A stretch of DNA of 64,000 nucleotides from Porphyridium purpureum (Eukaryota; Rhodophyta; Bangiophyceae; Porphyridiales; Porphyridiaceae). The stretch lies in assembly GCA_008690995.1 (NCBI GenBank), contig VRMN01000007.1:1-64000 (forward strand), given 5' to 3'. Positions 11,954 through 23,997 of this stretch are shown here, piece after piece. Position numbers and translations under genes: made by a program. How positions within the stretch are numbered: the stretch's first letter is position 1; every line of letters begins with the position of its first letter. The notes under the pieces were generated by a model. That model made no database searches and was not told the DNA's origin. It saw only the letters and a list, made by a program, of their open reading frames with translations.

Positions 11954-14900
11954 ATTTCACACAAATTCCTTCGTATTCTGCTGGCAAAGACCCGTGTCCA
12001 TGCGTCGATCAATACGCCAGCTCGTCGCTGGTCACGCGACCGGGCAACATGTCTGGAAGCCTTGCAAAGTTAAATCCCTGAAGGGGGTTGGTCAACACGT
12101 CGACGACCAACTCTTCCGACGTACAATATGCAAAGGTGACCTCGCCTCGTTTCGCCCTGTCAGGCATGAAGAAGTAACGAATTCCTACATGCTCAGTTCT
12201 CGACAAGTTCGATCTTCGATTATGAATCAACGCTATGGTTGACATATTGTTCTGCAGCAGGATGCTCTCACGGACGTTAAGTCTAAGCTCCCGCAAGAAG
12301 CATGCAGTCCAGACTATCTTGCCTGCGCTGTCGCTTGCCGCCACAAGTTCTGCTTCCATTGAAATTTTGGTGTTCAGCGACTACTTGGCACTGCGTTCTT
12401 TTATGAGCCTGCACGTGTGGTGGTACTTCTCATCGGGACCCACCAACACGCCTGTTATGAACCTGTCCAGGTGAACGTGAACATCTGGCAACCCGTCTGG
12501 CACTTCGGCGATAAGGAACGCGCCCGGAAAGTCAGCCTTTCCCGCGCACAGACTTTGGCTAGCCGCCAGCACGGACAGGATCATCACACTGTCTGTCCCG
12601 GCAGTCGGCGCCGACCGGTTCGGATACAGGTTGAGATCCTGATGGTTTCCACCGGCTACGAGGCGGGCCTTTATTCTCACAACGTTTCCGTCGCTGTCGA
12701 CTTTCTCCTTGAGAAACATATGAGTTGGCAATATGCGCGCCCGTTTCGCTTTGTTCAGTGCACAGCGATTCACTGGCACCAGCGCACCGAAGCCGTTTTC
12801 CTTGTTCAATCGCGCGACTTTGTCTTTCACCGCACGCGCTGCAAGAGCTTCGTACTTCTACAATGCTGAGCGGATCGACATGTTCAACGCCAGACCTCGC
12901 CTCGTGCCCAAAACAACCATCGCTTGCTCCCTCTTTGTTTTTCCTCGTTGTCGCGAGAATCGTCCGAAATGGCATCTTTATTTCGCTTTTTGGACCGTTT
13001 TGGAGTGTCGAAAAGCTCGGGGTCTTCCGAGGCATTTTCATACTCAAACTCGCGCAATACAATATTTCGTATATAATCGGGGTCCCCGGATGGATCTACG
13101 TCTGGAAGTGCTTCGCTCCCAAATCCGAGCTCGCTCATTTAGCCGGCGTTTTTTGGTTCGGCATGTTCGACGCCGCGTTCCAGCACCTTTTCATGGCGCA
13201 CGATGGCGTCAATCCTCTCCTGCAGAACGCACACTCTCTCCAGTGCTTCATTGTGCGCAATCTTACGCTTGTCCGAGCCTGCGCGCACTTTCTTCTTGAT
13301 TGATACGGTGATTTCGTAGCTGCGCCGCACTGGAATCGCTAGGACAGTGTCTCCTTGAATTGGCTGCGTCTGTATGGGGTCAGGCACGTACTCTTGCGTT
13401 GCTGCGGTGTCCGGTACAAACTCTTGCGTTGCTGCACTTAGCGGCGCATCGTCCACAGACGACTCGGAAGCATGAATATCCTGTTCCATGTCAGTACGGT
13501 CACGGTGGTATACCGCACCGACTTCACCTGCTTCGACATGGTCCGATACAGAACCGTCCATATCCGCGGCGTCGTCATTTGCATCAGTCTCTTCATCCAA
13601 CCTTGCATGATCACCGGCTTCGTCGTCACTTCCTGCCATCCTCATGCCAGAGTCCGTCATGTCGACGGGCCCGACCATCTTACTCTCAATCCCTGACATT
13701 CGGGCGATCACTTCGTGCGGAACCGGTACCTGTGTCCAGCGCTGCCGAGCAATGGTATGCGGTGTGCCTAGGTCACAGAACACCCAGCTGCCGGAAAGGT
13801 TCAGCACCGGATAAAGCCATATGCAACCTGTCGTGCGCGGCACTTTACCGCTGGACACGCTCTTCTGGTGAACTTGGGCACTGTCTCCAAATGCCAAAGC
13901 TCCTTTTTCGTGTCCAGCATTCTCCCAGTTACTTGCTCGTACGACGGGCTGGCCCCCTCTGTTTCAGCACAGAATACGGTGCTCCTGGTGCCGTTTACCC
14001 TTTAGACGCGGTACTTGCACAGCGCTGCCAATAAAGTGCGGGGGAGCGGGTATGGAATCCCGCGAAGCACTGCGCGCATCTGACCCTTTACGAGCCTGGT
14101 TACGCGCTCGATTGGTTGCACCGATTCACTTCCAGCAACTAAGTCTAGTGTAAGCCCGCTCGCTTTCATCCACGGTTCCAGCGCCCGGATTCCGCTCTCT
14201 GAATCCGAGTGGAGGTGCGTAATCCTGATCCCGTGCACCCTGAGATCCGCGACTTGCTCTTGGAGAGCTCTCCTCATCTCAACACTGCTCTTGCTGCTTA
14301 CCTGCGTGAATAGTAGGTACTGCAATGGCTTGCACAGCGACACCAGAAGAATTTGACGGTTGACGAACATCAAGTTGCAGTGGAGTGACCCAAAAGTGCT
14401 CGCCATGCTACGTGATCCCTTCGGAATGACGGCCGAAGTTTGGCCCGTCCTTTTGCCCTTCGCTGTTTCCTTCATGGGCCCCCATTTGACCTCCGCACGG
14501 CCCACGTCGCGCGTACTCACGGGGGCATTAGGCACTGCTCCCGTTCTGATCGCGTGCTTCAGATTCACAGCCGATGGGTAGGCTATCTTAAGTTCTACTT
14601 CTCTCGCCTCTCTGGCTCTAGCATTCTCCCTTGGTGAAAACTCTGCTTCTCTCTCAGCCATGGTGCCCGTCATCAGTGTCATTTAGTGGGTGAGTGCATG
14701 TGGCCTGCGTTCGGAAACGGATGGATTATGTGTGTAGACAAAGTCTGGGCGCATATAGAACAATATGGTCTGTTTACCTAAGTGTAGCCTACACATGTTC
14801 TGGTCCTAAGAGTAGGCTACCTTATGTCCTTCTGCGCGCAGCTTATGCAGTGACAGCACATGGTCAATATGCCTCACGTTTTCAACCAAGTTCTTGTCTC

Positions 14901-16189
14901 TGAACACATGCTCGCTTGAGCACGTATCTAGCCCAATTTCGTCCGTTGCAAAGCTCGTATCTGTGGTCATGGACTATGCGCACCGAGTGTGATTCCTCGG
15001 CACGCCGGCCCGTCACTCACTGCTGCCCGACTCATCAGACGACGTGTCCGTCTCGTCGATGGTCACTTTCTTGGTCGATCCCTTCACGCTGCGCTTCCGT
15101 CCAACATTCTTCTTCAGGTCCTCTACCTGCTTGCGTAGCTGCTCCAAAAGCTTGTCCATTTTCTGGACGCAATCAACCTGGCGGTGTCCCACGAGGCCGC
15201 ACTCCCAACATGCTCCTCGTTTCGGCTTCACACCGGGAGCCTCCTCCGAGCCTCGGTCATGTTCATCGTCAGATCCTGTGTCGTCGGCTGGCTTGCTTCC
15301 AGTCCTATACGTCATGCCGACAACCGTGTGTGGACGACGTGTCGGAGACTGATCACGGCTTCCCTGTAGCGCGTGCTCATTTCCAACTTGCGCACGAAAT
15401 CTGCCGTCACACGTGACTAATCCCCAGTCGTCTCGCCGACGACGCGCATCGTCGTTAGCGCCGCGTCGAACCGGGCGCGAAACTTGATCACCGACTCATC
15501 GGTAAGAGCACGCAATTCTTCGTACTGTTCCATTGAATACTGTAAATTTACCAACTTACTATGCGAGCCGCGCGTCAGATGCGTTTCGACCACCAGGTTC
15601 AACAACCCCTTTGCGTCGCGACGCTCTATATCCAGCTCTGCGTATCCTGGCATGGCTCTCAGAGCCGCTTTGGAGTCCGCGCATAGCAGTCCAAGCACTA
15701 GGCCGAACACTTTCTGCCCTTTCTCGGCAAGCTCTTCTCGCTTGCGATACATAGCCTGGAGTGCTAGCTTCGCGTACCCTTTCTCCATAAACGCAGCCAT
15801 TTCGGCCGTCATGCCCTCCGTCCCCGCAAGGCTCACACGGAGGTCTGCCAAAGCAGTTGGCACATCCCTATCAGCCAGCCAGTACTGGATGCCTAAATCG
15901 AAGAGGGTGGACAGTTCTCCAGAGAACTAGCGCAGCAAGTGAACTTTCATCGCCTCAAACCACGCCACAACCTTGTCTGCCGGCGTCGCCTCTTCGACGA
16001 AGTACCTCCAAAGAATCAATCCCTCTACTGCGCCGCGCTCTCTTGGCGTCTTTATCGCGTGCGTGCGGGCGCCCTTGTGCTCATTGCTAAGCGCGCCGGT
16101 CCTCGTGCCGGACCTCCCGCCCCGCGGTGCCGCCAGATTGTTCCTGTAGGCCATATCTTTATGTTTTGATACTAGCCACGAGGGCAGCA

Positions 16190-16484
16190 TATAGACTCAC
16201 TTATATTGTGAATAATAAACTTTACTCGTAGGGAATAAAGATATAAACTCACTCCTAACTGTGGCTAGAAGCCGACTATTTCTCGTCCGGTGATGAATTT
16301 CGCCATACTCTGTATAGTGCACCTTTCCGCAGCTCCGGAGGCGCGCGGGGAACTCGAGTGGCTGCTTTAAATCCGTATCCCAACTCGTCACGGCTGGCTC
16401 CGGCGGAGACACCACAACCTACCCCCGCGATCACACACCTTCACAACGGCTGCACACAGCCAGCGTGTACAGTCGTCCTTCACA
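16190..16484 (-). repeat. 5' LTR of copia fossil 2
   Basis: Partner of 11662-11953, of almost equal length (295 against 292 bp) and clearly diverged from it. The gag frame begins at its inner edge. Confidence 0.8.
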
Positions 16485-16750
16485 ATTCCTCTTAGATGAT
16501 TTTTATGCATCGCACTTTACTGCCGAACCGCATGGCAACACTCCCACGCAACCAAAATCACTAGTTTTTACCATGCTTGGTAAATATCTTTGCACAGCAA
16601 AACATCAAGTGTTGATATGCTATTGACTTTTAGAAGTTTTCAGACGATGTTATACTCTGCGCAGGGAGAGTTGGTCCTTGACTACTTACCACTCCTTTGG
16701 TCAGGAGACCAGCGTGCATTCCCTCAGTTGCCATGTGTTCGACTAAAATG

Positions 16751-17057
16751 TATTAAAAGGTCTGATGTATCGGGGAGTCTTTGTGACTTGTCACTAACGC
16801 AGTTGCGTGTCCCCTTCGTCGCCCTTGCAACTAACCTTACCTTCGTCATCCGGGGACTCCGAGCCTCGGCCATCGCTAAGCTCTTCATATAGGCAATCGT
16901 AGTGCTTTCACTAGTGAGATTGCCAACTGTACCTCCAGGGCAAAAACCCTAATTTACTATAAGTTGGAGAAATACAGAAAGTTGGAGCTGAAACATTCCC
17001 CATGGTATTACTACTTTACCTGGGGAGGGAATCTACCGAAACCCTGGATTCATAACA
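16751..17057 (-). mobile_element. Solo LTR of the young copia family
   Basis: A 307-bp copy of the LTR that bounds 17285-22257 and 23659-28629, with no internal sequence attached. It is flanked by a perfect 5-bp target duplication, AAATG at 16746-16750 and 17058-17062. This is what remains after recombination between the two LTRs of a full insertion. It is 18 bp shorter than the other LTRs because it has one copy, not two, of the cttgctgtatttctccaa-like repeat unit (GAAATACAGAAAGTTGGA on the plus strand). Confidence 0.9.
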
Positions 17058-17284
17058 AAATGACCCCATGAAAAAATCTTTCTCGTGGAAAGAAATTGTG
17101 AGACCAACATGATGTAAGTTACTCTAGGGTTACTCTTAAACATCCTTTTACAAGAAAACTTCCCAAAAACTTCATTGATCCTTGATTGTCCGTGGGCGCT
17201 TGCGATGGAATTTCTCAAGGTTGGGTCGGAAGTGTACAAAGTTGACATCGAAACCATTGTGCTTATTTGCGTGTCCCTAATAAT

Positions 17285-17610
17285 TATTAAAAGGTCTGAT
17301 GTATCGGGGAGTCTTTGTGACTTGTCACTAACGCAGTTGCGTGTCCCCTTCGTCGCCCTTGCAACTAACCTTACCTTCGTCATCCGGGGACTCCGAGCCT
17401 CGGCCATCGCTAAGCTCTTCATATAGGCAATCGTAGTGCTTTCACTAGTGAGATTGCCAACTGTACCTCCAGGGCAAAAAACCCTTATTTACTATAAGTT
17501 GGAGAAATACAGAAAGTTGGAGAAATACAGAAAGTTGGAGCTGAAACATTCCCCATGGTATTACTACTTTACCTGGGGAGGGAATCTACCGAAACCCTGG
17601 ATTCATAACA
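17285..17610 (-). repeat. 3' LTR of the minus-strand young copia copy
   Basis: A 326-bp LTR that starts TGTTATGAATCC and ends CTTTTAATA on the minus strand. It has two copies of the 18-bp internal repeat. Confidence 0.92.
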
Positions 17611-20600
17611 CTCCCACGCAGCGACAACTTTTCGTCATGCCTTCCACCTCTATCTCGAATTTTCAAGACAAGCAACACCCAATAAGGTTTTGCATTTCAA
17701 AAACATTTCTCGAGGAACCACTTTGGTTAGGAAATCTGCTGCCTGATCTGATGTGCGAATGTAAATAGCCTTGACTATTCCCCGTTGCTGACATTCGCGA
17801 GCATAGTGCTTTCTCACGTCAATGTGCTTCGACCTTTCGTGCACAATCGGGTTCTCACTCAGTTTCAGTGCAGCATCATTGTCACAAAACATTGGAATCG
17901 ATTTCGACTTGAATCCTAGGAATTCCATGAGATATTGAAACCACTGGGCTTCTTTACATGCATCCGAGAGAGCCATGTACTCTGCTTCGGTTGTGGACAG
18001 CGCCACAGTTGGTTGTAGCCTGGATTTCCAGGAGACAACTGATCCATTGATCGTGAAAGCATATCCGGTGGTTGACCTTCGCGTTCGAAGATCACTAGCA
18101 TAGTCTGAATCAACGTAACCAATTAGGTCGGAGTTGCCATTTGAGCTAAATTGGAGACCATAATTTATGGTTCCTTTAAGATATCGCAGCACTCCCTTTG
18201 CCGCATTCCAATGGGATTCATTGGCATTTGCCATTGATCGTGCAAGCACTCCCACGGCGAAGGAAATATCCGGACGCGTGCAAGTGCACAAATACATTAG
18301 TGCTCCCACGAGTTCCATGTAAGGCATCTTGCATGGTTCTGCAGTAGCAGTATACCACTTCGTATCCTTTTCCATGGGAAGCTTCCTTGGATTCGCCGAT
18401 TCCATTCCGAACCTTTCCAGGATGGTTTGGACATACAAGCTTTGATTAAGTCTGATAATGCCATTCCTTTGATCATAATCAAGAGTGTAGCCGGCAAATT
18501 TTTGCTTGACCACTTGCCCAAGATCCCTGACTTCAAACTTGCCTTGCAAATGCAGAAGCACTTCATTTGAAGTAACTTCGTCTTCACCTATGAAGACCAA
18601 GTCATCGACGTAAATCATGATATACGGACCATTTGGACCCTTAGAAAACAGACAAGGATCTGCCGTACTTTCGGAAAAATTGATTTCTTTAAGTGCTTGC
18701 ACAAGAACTTGATTCCAAGCTCGAGATGCCTGCTTCAATCCATAGATTGCTTTACGCAGTTTCAGGACTTTTCCTCCTTCATGTACGAATCCAGGAGGCT
18801 GTTCCATGAAAATTTCTTCATGAAGTTCTCCATTGAGAAACGCAGTCACCACATCGAAAAGTCGAATTTTCAACTTTCTTGCAGCTGCTACTGCCAGGAC
18901 CGTTCGAATAGTGTTGTGTCGCACAACAGGGCTGAACACTTCGTCGTAGTCCAAACCAGGTTTCTGAGTGAAACCTTTTGCGACAAGTCGACACTTGAAC
19001 CGATCAATTTGTCCGTTGACATTATATTTGATCTTAAAAACCCATTTGCATCTGACAGGAATTCGGTCCTGTGGACGATCGACGAGCTCCCACGTGCAGT
19101 TGCCAGTGAGAGATTCCAATTCTCTATTCAGAGCTTCCAGCCATTGCTCAGAGAAGTCACCCTTTAGTGCTTCTTCGACTGACCGAGGTTCAGAAACGGT
19201 GGAAATTATTCCAACGAATTGATTTGCGACATATCCACTGTCTTGACTTTCGTCATCCTCAGTATTCCCAAAGTTTCCATTTGGAGCCTTTTGGAACCCT
19301 AAATCTTTCGAATTATTCTGAACTTTTTCCAGAAACGTTTCTCCGATTTCATTTGAAATAGAATATTCCTGACTGCGATCATCCATTTGTCGAGTGGAAT
19401 CTGTTTCAAAATTTTTTGACGCGATTTGAGACTTTTCATCAAACGACTTCGAGAAATCTTTTGGAAACAACTCTTCGACAATTTTATCGAAGTTGGAAAA
19501 ATATTCCGAATCGTGGATTTCATGTTCATGAACATCTATTCCAACGACAGACTCATCGAAAGTGACATTTCGACTTTCAACGACCGTGCCATCCGATAGA
19601 AGAATGCGATAAACGGAATGGACATTTCCATAACCGACCAAGCATCCAATTGCAGATCTTGTTTCTAGTTTTCCTCGCAATTGCTTAGGAATATGAACAA
19701 ACGCTCTCGATCCGTAGATTCTGAGATTGCTGAGATCTGGCCTTTGCCTGAATGCAATTTCTATCGGCGTTTTCCCGCGATTATTAGAAATGCGATTTCG
19801 CAAATAATTCGCAGTCAACAAAGCATTACTCCAATTTTCCAAAGGTAGATTACTATCAAACAATAAGCTTCGAACCTTTTCGAGTAATGTCCGATTCATG
19901 CGTTCAGCCATACCATTAAGTTCTGGCGTGTAAGCAGAGGTATTTTCCCAAGTAATTCCAGAGTCTTGGAGATGCCTTTGCACATAAAGGCTTGCGAATT
20001 CGCCACCTTTGTCAGACCGAACTCTTTTTGCCTTTGCACCAAGAGTCGTTTCGAGATATTTAAGTGTGCGCAGTAACATTTCACCCGCTTCACTTTTTCG
20101 CTCGAGCAAGTGGACGACACTCAAACTTGAGCATTCGTCGACGACAACTAGAAAATATCGATGGTCGTCAAAACTCGAAGGAGTGAGTGGTCCGCATACA
20201 TCAGTATGAAGGACTTCTCCCGGAACCGCCGAAATGGAATTCAATTTCCGCTTCTTAAAGGGAGTTCGTGTTCCCTTTGCCTTTTGGCAAATCACACAAT
20301 GGTATTCATCCGGAACTTTTAAGTCCGCGGGAATTCCCTGTACACAATTTTGCGTATTTTTCAGACCAGCAAGTCCAGGATGACCAAGTCGACGGTGAAA
20401 TAGCTCAAACTTATTTGAAGCTGTGATTGCATTTATTCTAGCGGCGGATAGTTTGATCATTAAATCACCATCCCCAACCGCTAGGACGGGCCCATCTGAC
20501 CCAAAATGCAAAACAGATGAACTATCATCGTGTTTGAAGACACAGCCCTTTCTCGCTGCGACCTTTGTCGAAAGGAGATTTATGGGTGTGCTTTCGATCA

Positions 20601-21932
20601 ACAAAACATTTTCAAGACGCAAGTCATTAAACTTGTCTTGAATAATTGTTTTGAGCATGACATCACCCATCAATGAAACTTCAACATGTTCCCCGTTGGC
20701 AACAGTAACAAGTGATTCATCAGAAGGTCTTTCATTCATTAGAATAGACCTATCCCAAGTGATATGTCTGTCCGATCCAGAATCGAACATCCATTTGTGC
20801 GACTTGTGCTTGTGGGGCACAACAGAGACACAGATGGCATAGATGGAAGTGGTGGCTTTATTGATTGGTGCAGGGGTCGCTGGGGGGGCTAATCATGCGG
20901 ATATCCAGAGAAGGGCCTTTTGGCACCACGCCCCTTCCCGCAACGCTATTCGCGTAGGCCTCCCACGACATCCAACCTGGCTCAATGGCTGCCTTTGCCG
21001 CCGGAGCCGGTGGTTTCGTCACCTTGGTTTTTACCTGAACCACATTCACCCGCGCATTCGGCTTTCCGATGCCGCGTTTCACTGCCTCCGGGTCTGCTGC
21101 GCCACTCGCACCAGCAGCCTTGTCGCGCAAGTCATTCTTGCGCTTAAAGCAACGCTTCGTCTCGTGCCCAACCTTGTGGCAGTAGCCACACTTCAGGTTC
21201 TCCTTGACGAGTGCCGTCTTCACGACACCCGCTGAGCGATCACGCTGCTGTTGCTGCGGACGCTGGGACACCGCCATTGCGATGGGCGGGGGCTCATCTG
21301 CCAACGTGCGCTCGAGCGCTTTTCCGGCCTCCAGCTGGAGCAGTTGCAGCCGAGCTGCGGAGACCGTGGGCGCCGAATGCAGCAGGTAGTCCTTCGACCC
21401 CTGAAACTCTTTGCGGAGCCCGATCACCAGATAACGCACGACATGGTCCTCGGGAACTTGCTCACCGATCGAGACAAGCTTGTCCCACAGACCGATTCCG
21501 CGATCCAAGTACTCGGCCATTGCCTCGTTCTTGTTCTGGACAATGCGCTCCAGCGCCATGCGAAACGCGAACTTCTGCGCCGACAGTTGATCGTGCGCAT
21601 AATTCGCCACCGCGGACCAACCGTCCGCCGACGACTTATCGCGGACGAGACGGTCGTACCTGTTCTCCAAGACCCCGGACAGAAAGAACTGTCCCGCCAG
21701 GTCCGCATCGTCCCACTCTTCTGCCGTCATCCCGGTAGTTGCACGCGACGACGACGATGGGCGAACGACCATCCCCGCAACGACGGGCCACAGCTTCACC
21801 ACACGCAACGCGAGCTTCGTGCGGCGTGCCCAAATGTCGTAATTCTCGCCATTGAACTTTTCCACGCCGTTCGCAAGCGCGGACAGCTTCGACGCATCAA
21901 ACGTAAACGCCATCGCGTCTAGGCTCATAACC

Positions 21933-22257
21933 TAGTAAAAGGTCTGATGTATCGGGGAGTCTTTGTGACTTGTCACTAACGCAGTTGCGTGTCCCCTTCG
22001 TCGCCCTTGCAACTAACCTTACCTTCGTCATCCGGGGACTCCGAGCCTCGGCCATCGCTAAGCTCTTCATATAGGCAATCGTAGTGCTTTCACTAGTGAG
22101 ATTGCCAACTGTACCTCCAGGGCAAAAACCCTTATTTACTATAAGTTGGAGAAATACAGAAAGTTGGAGAAATACAGAAAGTTGGAGCTGAAACATTCCC
22201 CATGGTATTACTACTTTACCTGGGGAGGGAATCTACCGAAACCCTGGATTCATAACA
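21933..22257 (-). repeat. 5' LTR of the minus-strand young copia copy
   Basis: A 325-bp LTR, immediately followed on the minus strand by the primer-binding site GGTTATGAGCC, which matches an initiator-tRNA anticodon arm. The gag start codon is inside that site. Confidence 0.92.
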
Positions 22258-22262
22258 ATAAT

Positions 22263-23653
22263 GCTATAGATACTATGGGGATCTTTCGTTCAAACTGTTA
22301 CGTTTGTTTGCAGTTTGGACTTCCGTGAGATTGCTCCTCAATCCGAAATAATAGAAAATCCAGTCGTTGATCTTCTGGATCTTTCTCCAGCACAGTCTGC
22401 ATCTGCATAAACTTGACTACTTTTCGTAGACATAGTAGGATAAGTCAGATCGCAATCTAGAGTTCCCTTTGGATACCGTGTACCCCTTTCGCAACTTGCA
22501 CGTGTCATTCGATTACCAGGACGTCTATGACAAGGAGTCCCACCAAACAGGGGAATATTTTGTCAAGTGCAAAAATTTATGTACATGAAAGCATCCAAGG
22601 TATCGATGCATGGAGAACAAAAAAATGAATAAATAAATTGGTAGGCCTGGACTCCAGTGCGGCATATTCCAACGCTAGGTGTATTTTACGGATTTCATGC
22701 CTCCATTCTAAATGTTCCAAAATAATCTATTTACTACATTTGAGAATGAATCAGTACTCAATTCATTCGGTGGCATTTGAATCATATCCGGTAAATCCTA
22801 GCTTCGAGCCTTCTCCAAAAGTATGAATTTTATATTTTTTCACAAGATAACAGCTGAGTGCTGTTTCACAAATTTCGTGAGTATTTACTGACAGGCAATT
22901 GAGACATCAAGATTGAAGCCCTACACGTTAACTTCTTAAAGACCTATGGAACTGTTTCGAGGGCAGAGAGTACCGCGCTTCATACAGAACCTTGCACAAA
23001 ATTTCAATCCAGGCACGCGAGACTTGCATACATTTTCAACTTGTCTTTCCCAATTTCAGGTTTTACTTTCTCAGGCACTAATTCTGTCACACTGTTGCAT
23101 GATAACATCCTTTTGCAGAATATCATTTCGGAATACTATGGTGTCGCCGACCGAAAATGCATGCTTTTCTTTTGTAGCATGATCAACTAAATTTGTTCAT
23201 CCCTCTTTGGCGTGTTGCCGCACTGATCGATGAATTCTCGCGATGGCATGCTGCAGCATTGATTATATCATCGAGTGGCATCCCCAGCCTCTGTGAAAAT
23301 TCGTTCTTGCCCAGCTTGCCTTTATACCAATCCATGATTGCCGCAGCATGAAAGTTCGCTTTGGTGCCTCGCTTGGATTCGGCAAAACTTAAATGATCCA
23401 AAGATTTAAAGATCTTTTGACAATGTATACTCTCTTTATCAGTGTCTTAAGGTCTTTACCAAATAAATTTCTGCATTGAGTTGCACATCTCTTAGGAAGA
23501 ATTTTTTTGTGGGAATCTGATTTAATGATCTCATGTGTAGCAATAGTAGTAGTTGTATTACCCAGCCAGTCGGCTTCACAAGACGGTAAAGACTTAGAAT
23601 CGTAATCTATGTGGCCACTAGGTTTTTTTAACTTTCATCGAATCTTGGACGCC
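22263..23653. other. AT-rich spacer between the two inverted copia copies
   Basis: Sequence that predates both flanking insertions. It contains a short minus-strand copia RNase H fossil (about 22510-22330). Open frames at 22946-23182 (+) and 23401-23183 (-) have no recognised motif; the minus one reads protein-like (HAAAIMDWYKGKLGKNEF) and could be another element remnant. No host gene seen. Confidence 0.5.
22330..22510 (-). mobile_element. Copia RNase H fragment
   Basis: The minus-strand translation gives PKGTLDCDLTYP followed by VYADADCAGERSRRSTTGFS. This matches the Y-L-K-G-T and D-A-D-W-A-G-D...R-R-S-T-T-G-Y landmarks of copia RNase H. It is a short, decayed piece, distinct in sequence from the full elements on either side. 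Confidence 0.7.
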
Positions 23654-23658
23654 GAAAT

Positions 23659-23983
23659 TGTTATGAATCCAGGGTTTCGGTAGATTCCCTCCCCAGGTAA
23701 AGTAGTAATACCATGGGGAATGTTTCAGCTCCAACTTTCTGTATTTCTCCAACTTTCTGTATTTCTCCAACTTATAGTAAATAAGGGTTTTTGCCCTGGA
23801 GGTACAGTTGGCAATCTCACTAGTGAAAGCACTACGATTGCCTATATGAAGAGCTTAGCGATGGCCGAGGCTCGGAGTCCCCGGATGACGAAGGTAAGGT
23901 TAGTTGCAAGGGCGACGAAGGGGACACGCAACTGCGTTAGTGACAAGTCACAAAGACTCCCCGATACATCAGACCTTTTAATA
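23659..23983 (+). repeat. 5' LTR of the plus-strand young copia copy
   Basis: Starts TGTTATGAATCC and ends CTTTTAATA. Two tandem copies of an 18-bp unit (CTTTCTGTATTTCTCCAA) occur at about 23734-23770. A TATA-like tatagtaaataagg follows near 23774, and GGTACAGT lies at 23801-23808, about 27 bp further on, the spacing expected between a TATA box and a transcription start. Confidence 0.93.
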
Positions 23984-23997
23984 GGTTATGAGCCCAG
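23984..23997 (+). other. Primer-binding site overlapping the gag start codon
   Basis: GGTTATGAGCCCAG is complementary to CTGGGCTCATAACC, the initiator-methionine tRNA anticodon arm (GGG stem, CTCATAA loop, CCC stem). Priming from a tRNA cut in the anticodon loop is established for Drosophila copia. Here the ATG that opens the gag-pol frame (23988) is the complement of the CAT anticodon itself. Confidence 0.75.

Larger units (their letters stand above)
11662..16484 (-). mobile_element. Old Ty1/copia retrotransposon fossil (copy 2) with LTR pair
   Basis: A minus-strand copia element of about 4.8 kb bounded by two diverged LTRs. Reading leftwards, Gag is at about 16190-15013 with a zinc knuckle (CWECGLVGHRQVDC, near 15220). 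Integrase core fragments lie at about 14680-14000 (HSDSESGIR, followed by a GSESVQPIERV block). An acidic linker follows at 13897-13139. Reverse transcriptase is at about 12830-12381 (RIKARLVAGGNHQ) and RNase H at about 12359-12009 (MEAELVAASDSAGK). The domain order gag-IN-RT-RNH is diagnostic for copia. It is broken in many places, and the LTRs look only about two-thirds identical by eye, so the insertion is old. No convincing target-site duplication remains. Confidence 0.85.
17285..22257 (-). mobile_element. Young Ty1/copia retrotransposon, minus-strand copy, nearly whole
   Basis: Full-length element of 4,973 bp with two near-identical LTRs and a perfect 5-bp target duplication, ATAAT at 17280-17284 and 22258-22262. 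Gag lies at 21928-20858 and the protease-integrase-RT-RNase H part at 20820-17650. It is almost identical to the plus-strand copy at 23659-28629 but is broken, with about one break in the long frame. The LTRs differ from each other at only a couple of positions, so the insertion is recent. Confidence 0.93.

Noticed and set aside
12725-13303. Plus-strand frames of about 190 codons at 12.7-13.3 kb
   Set aside because: They are antisense to the RT and linker part of copia fossil 2 and have no independent homology.
23984-23997. Match to an initiator-tRNA anticodon arm considered as a tRNA gene
   Set aside because: Only the 14-nt complement is present, directly after the LTR. It is the primer-binding site, not a tRNA gene. 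No complete tRNA cloverleaf was recognised elsewhere.
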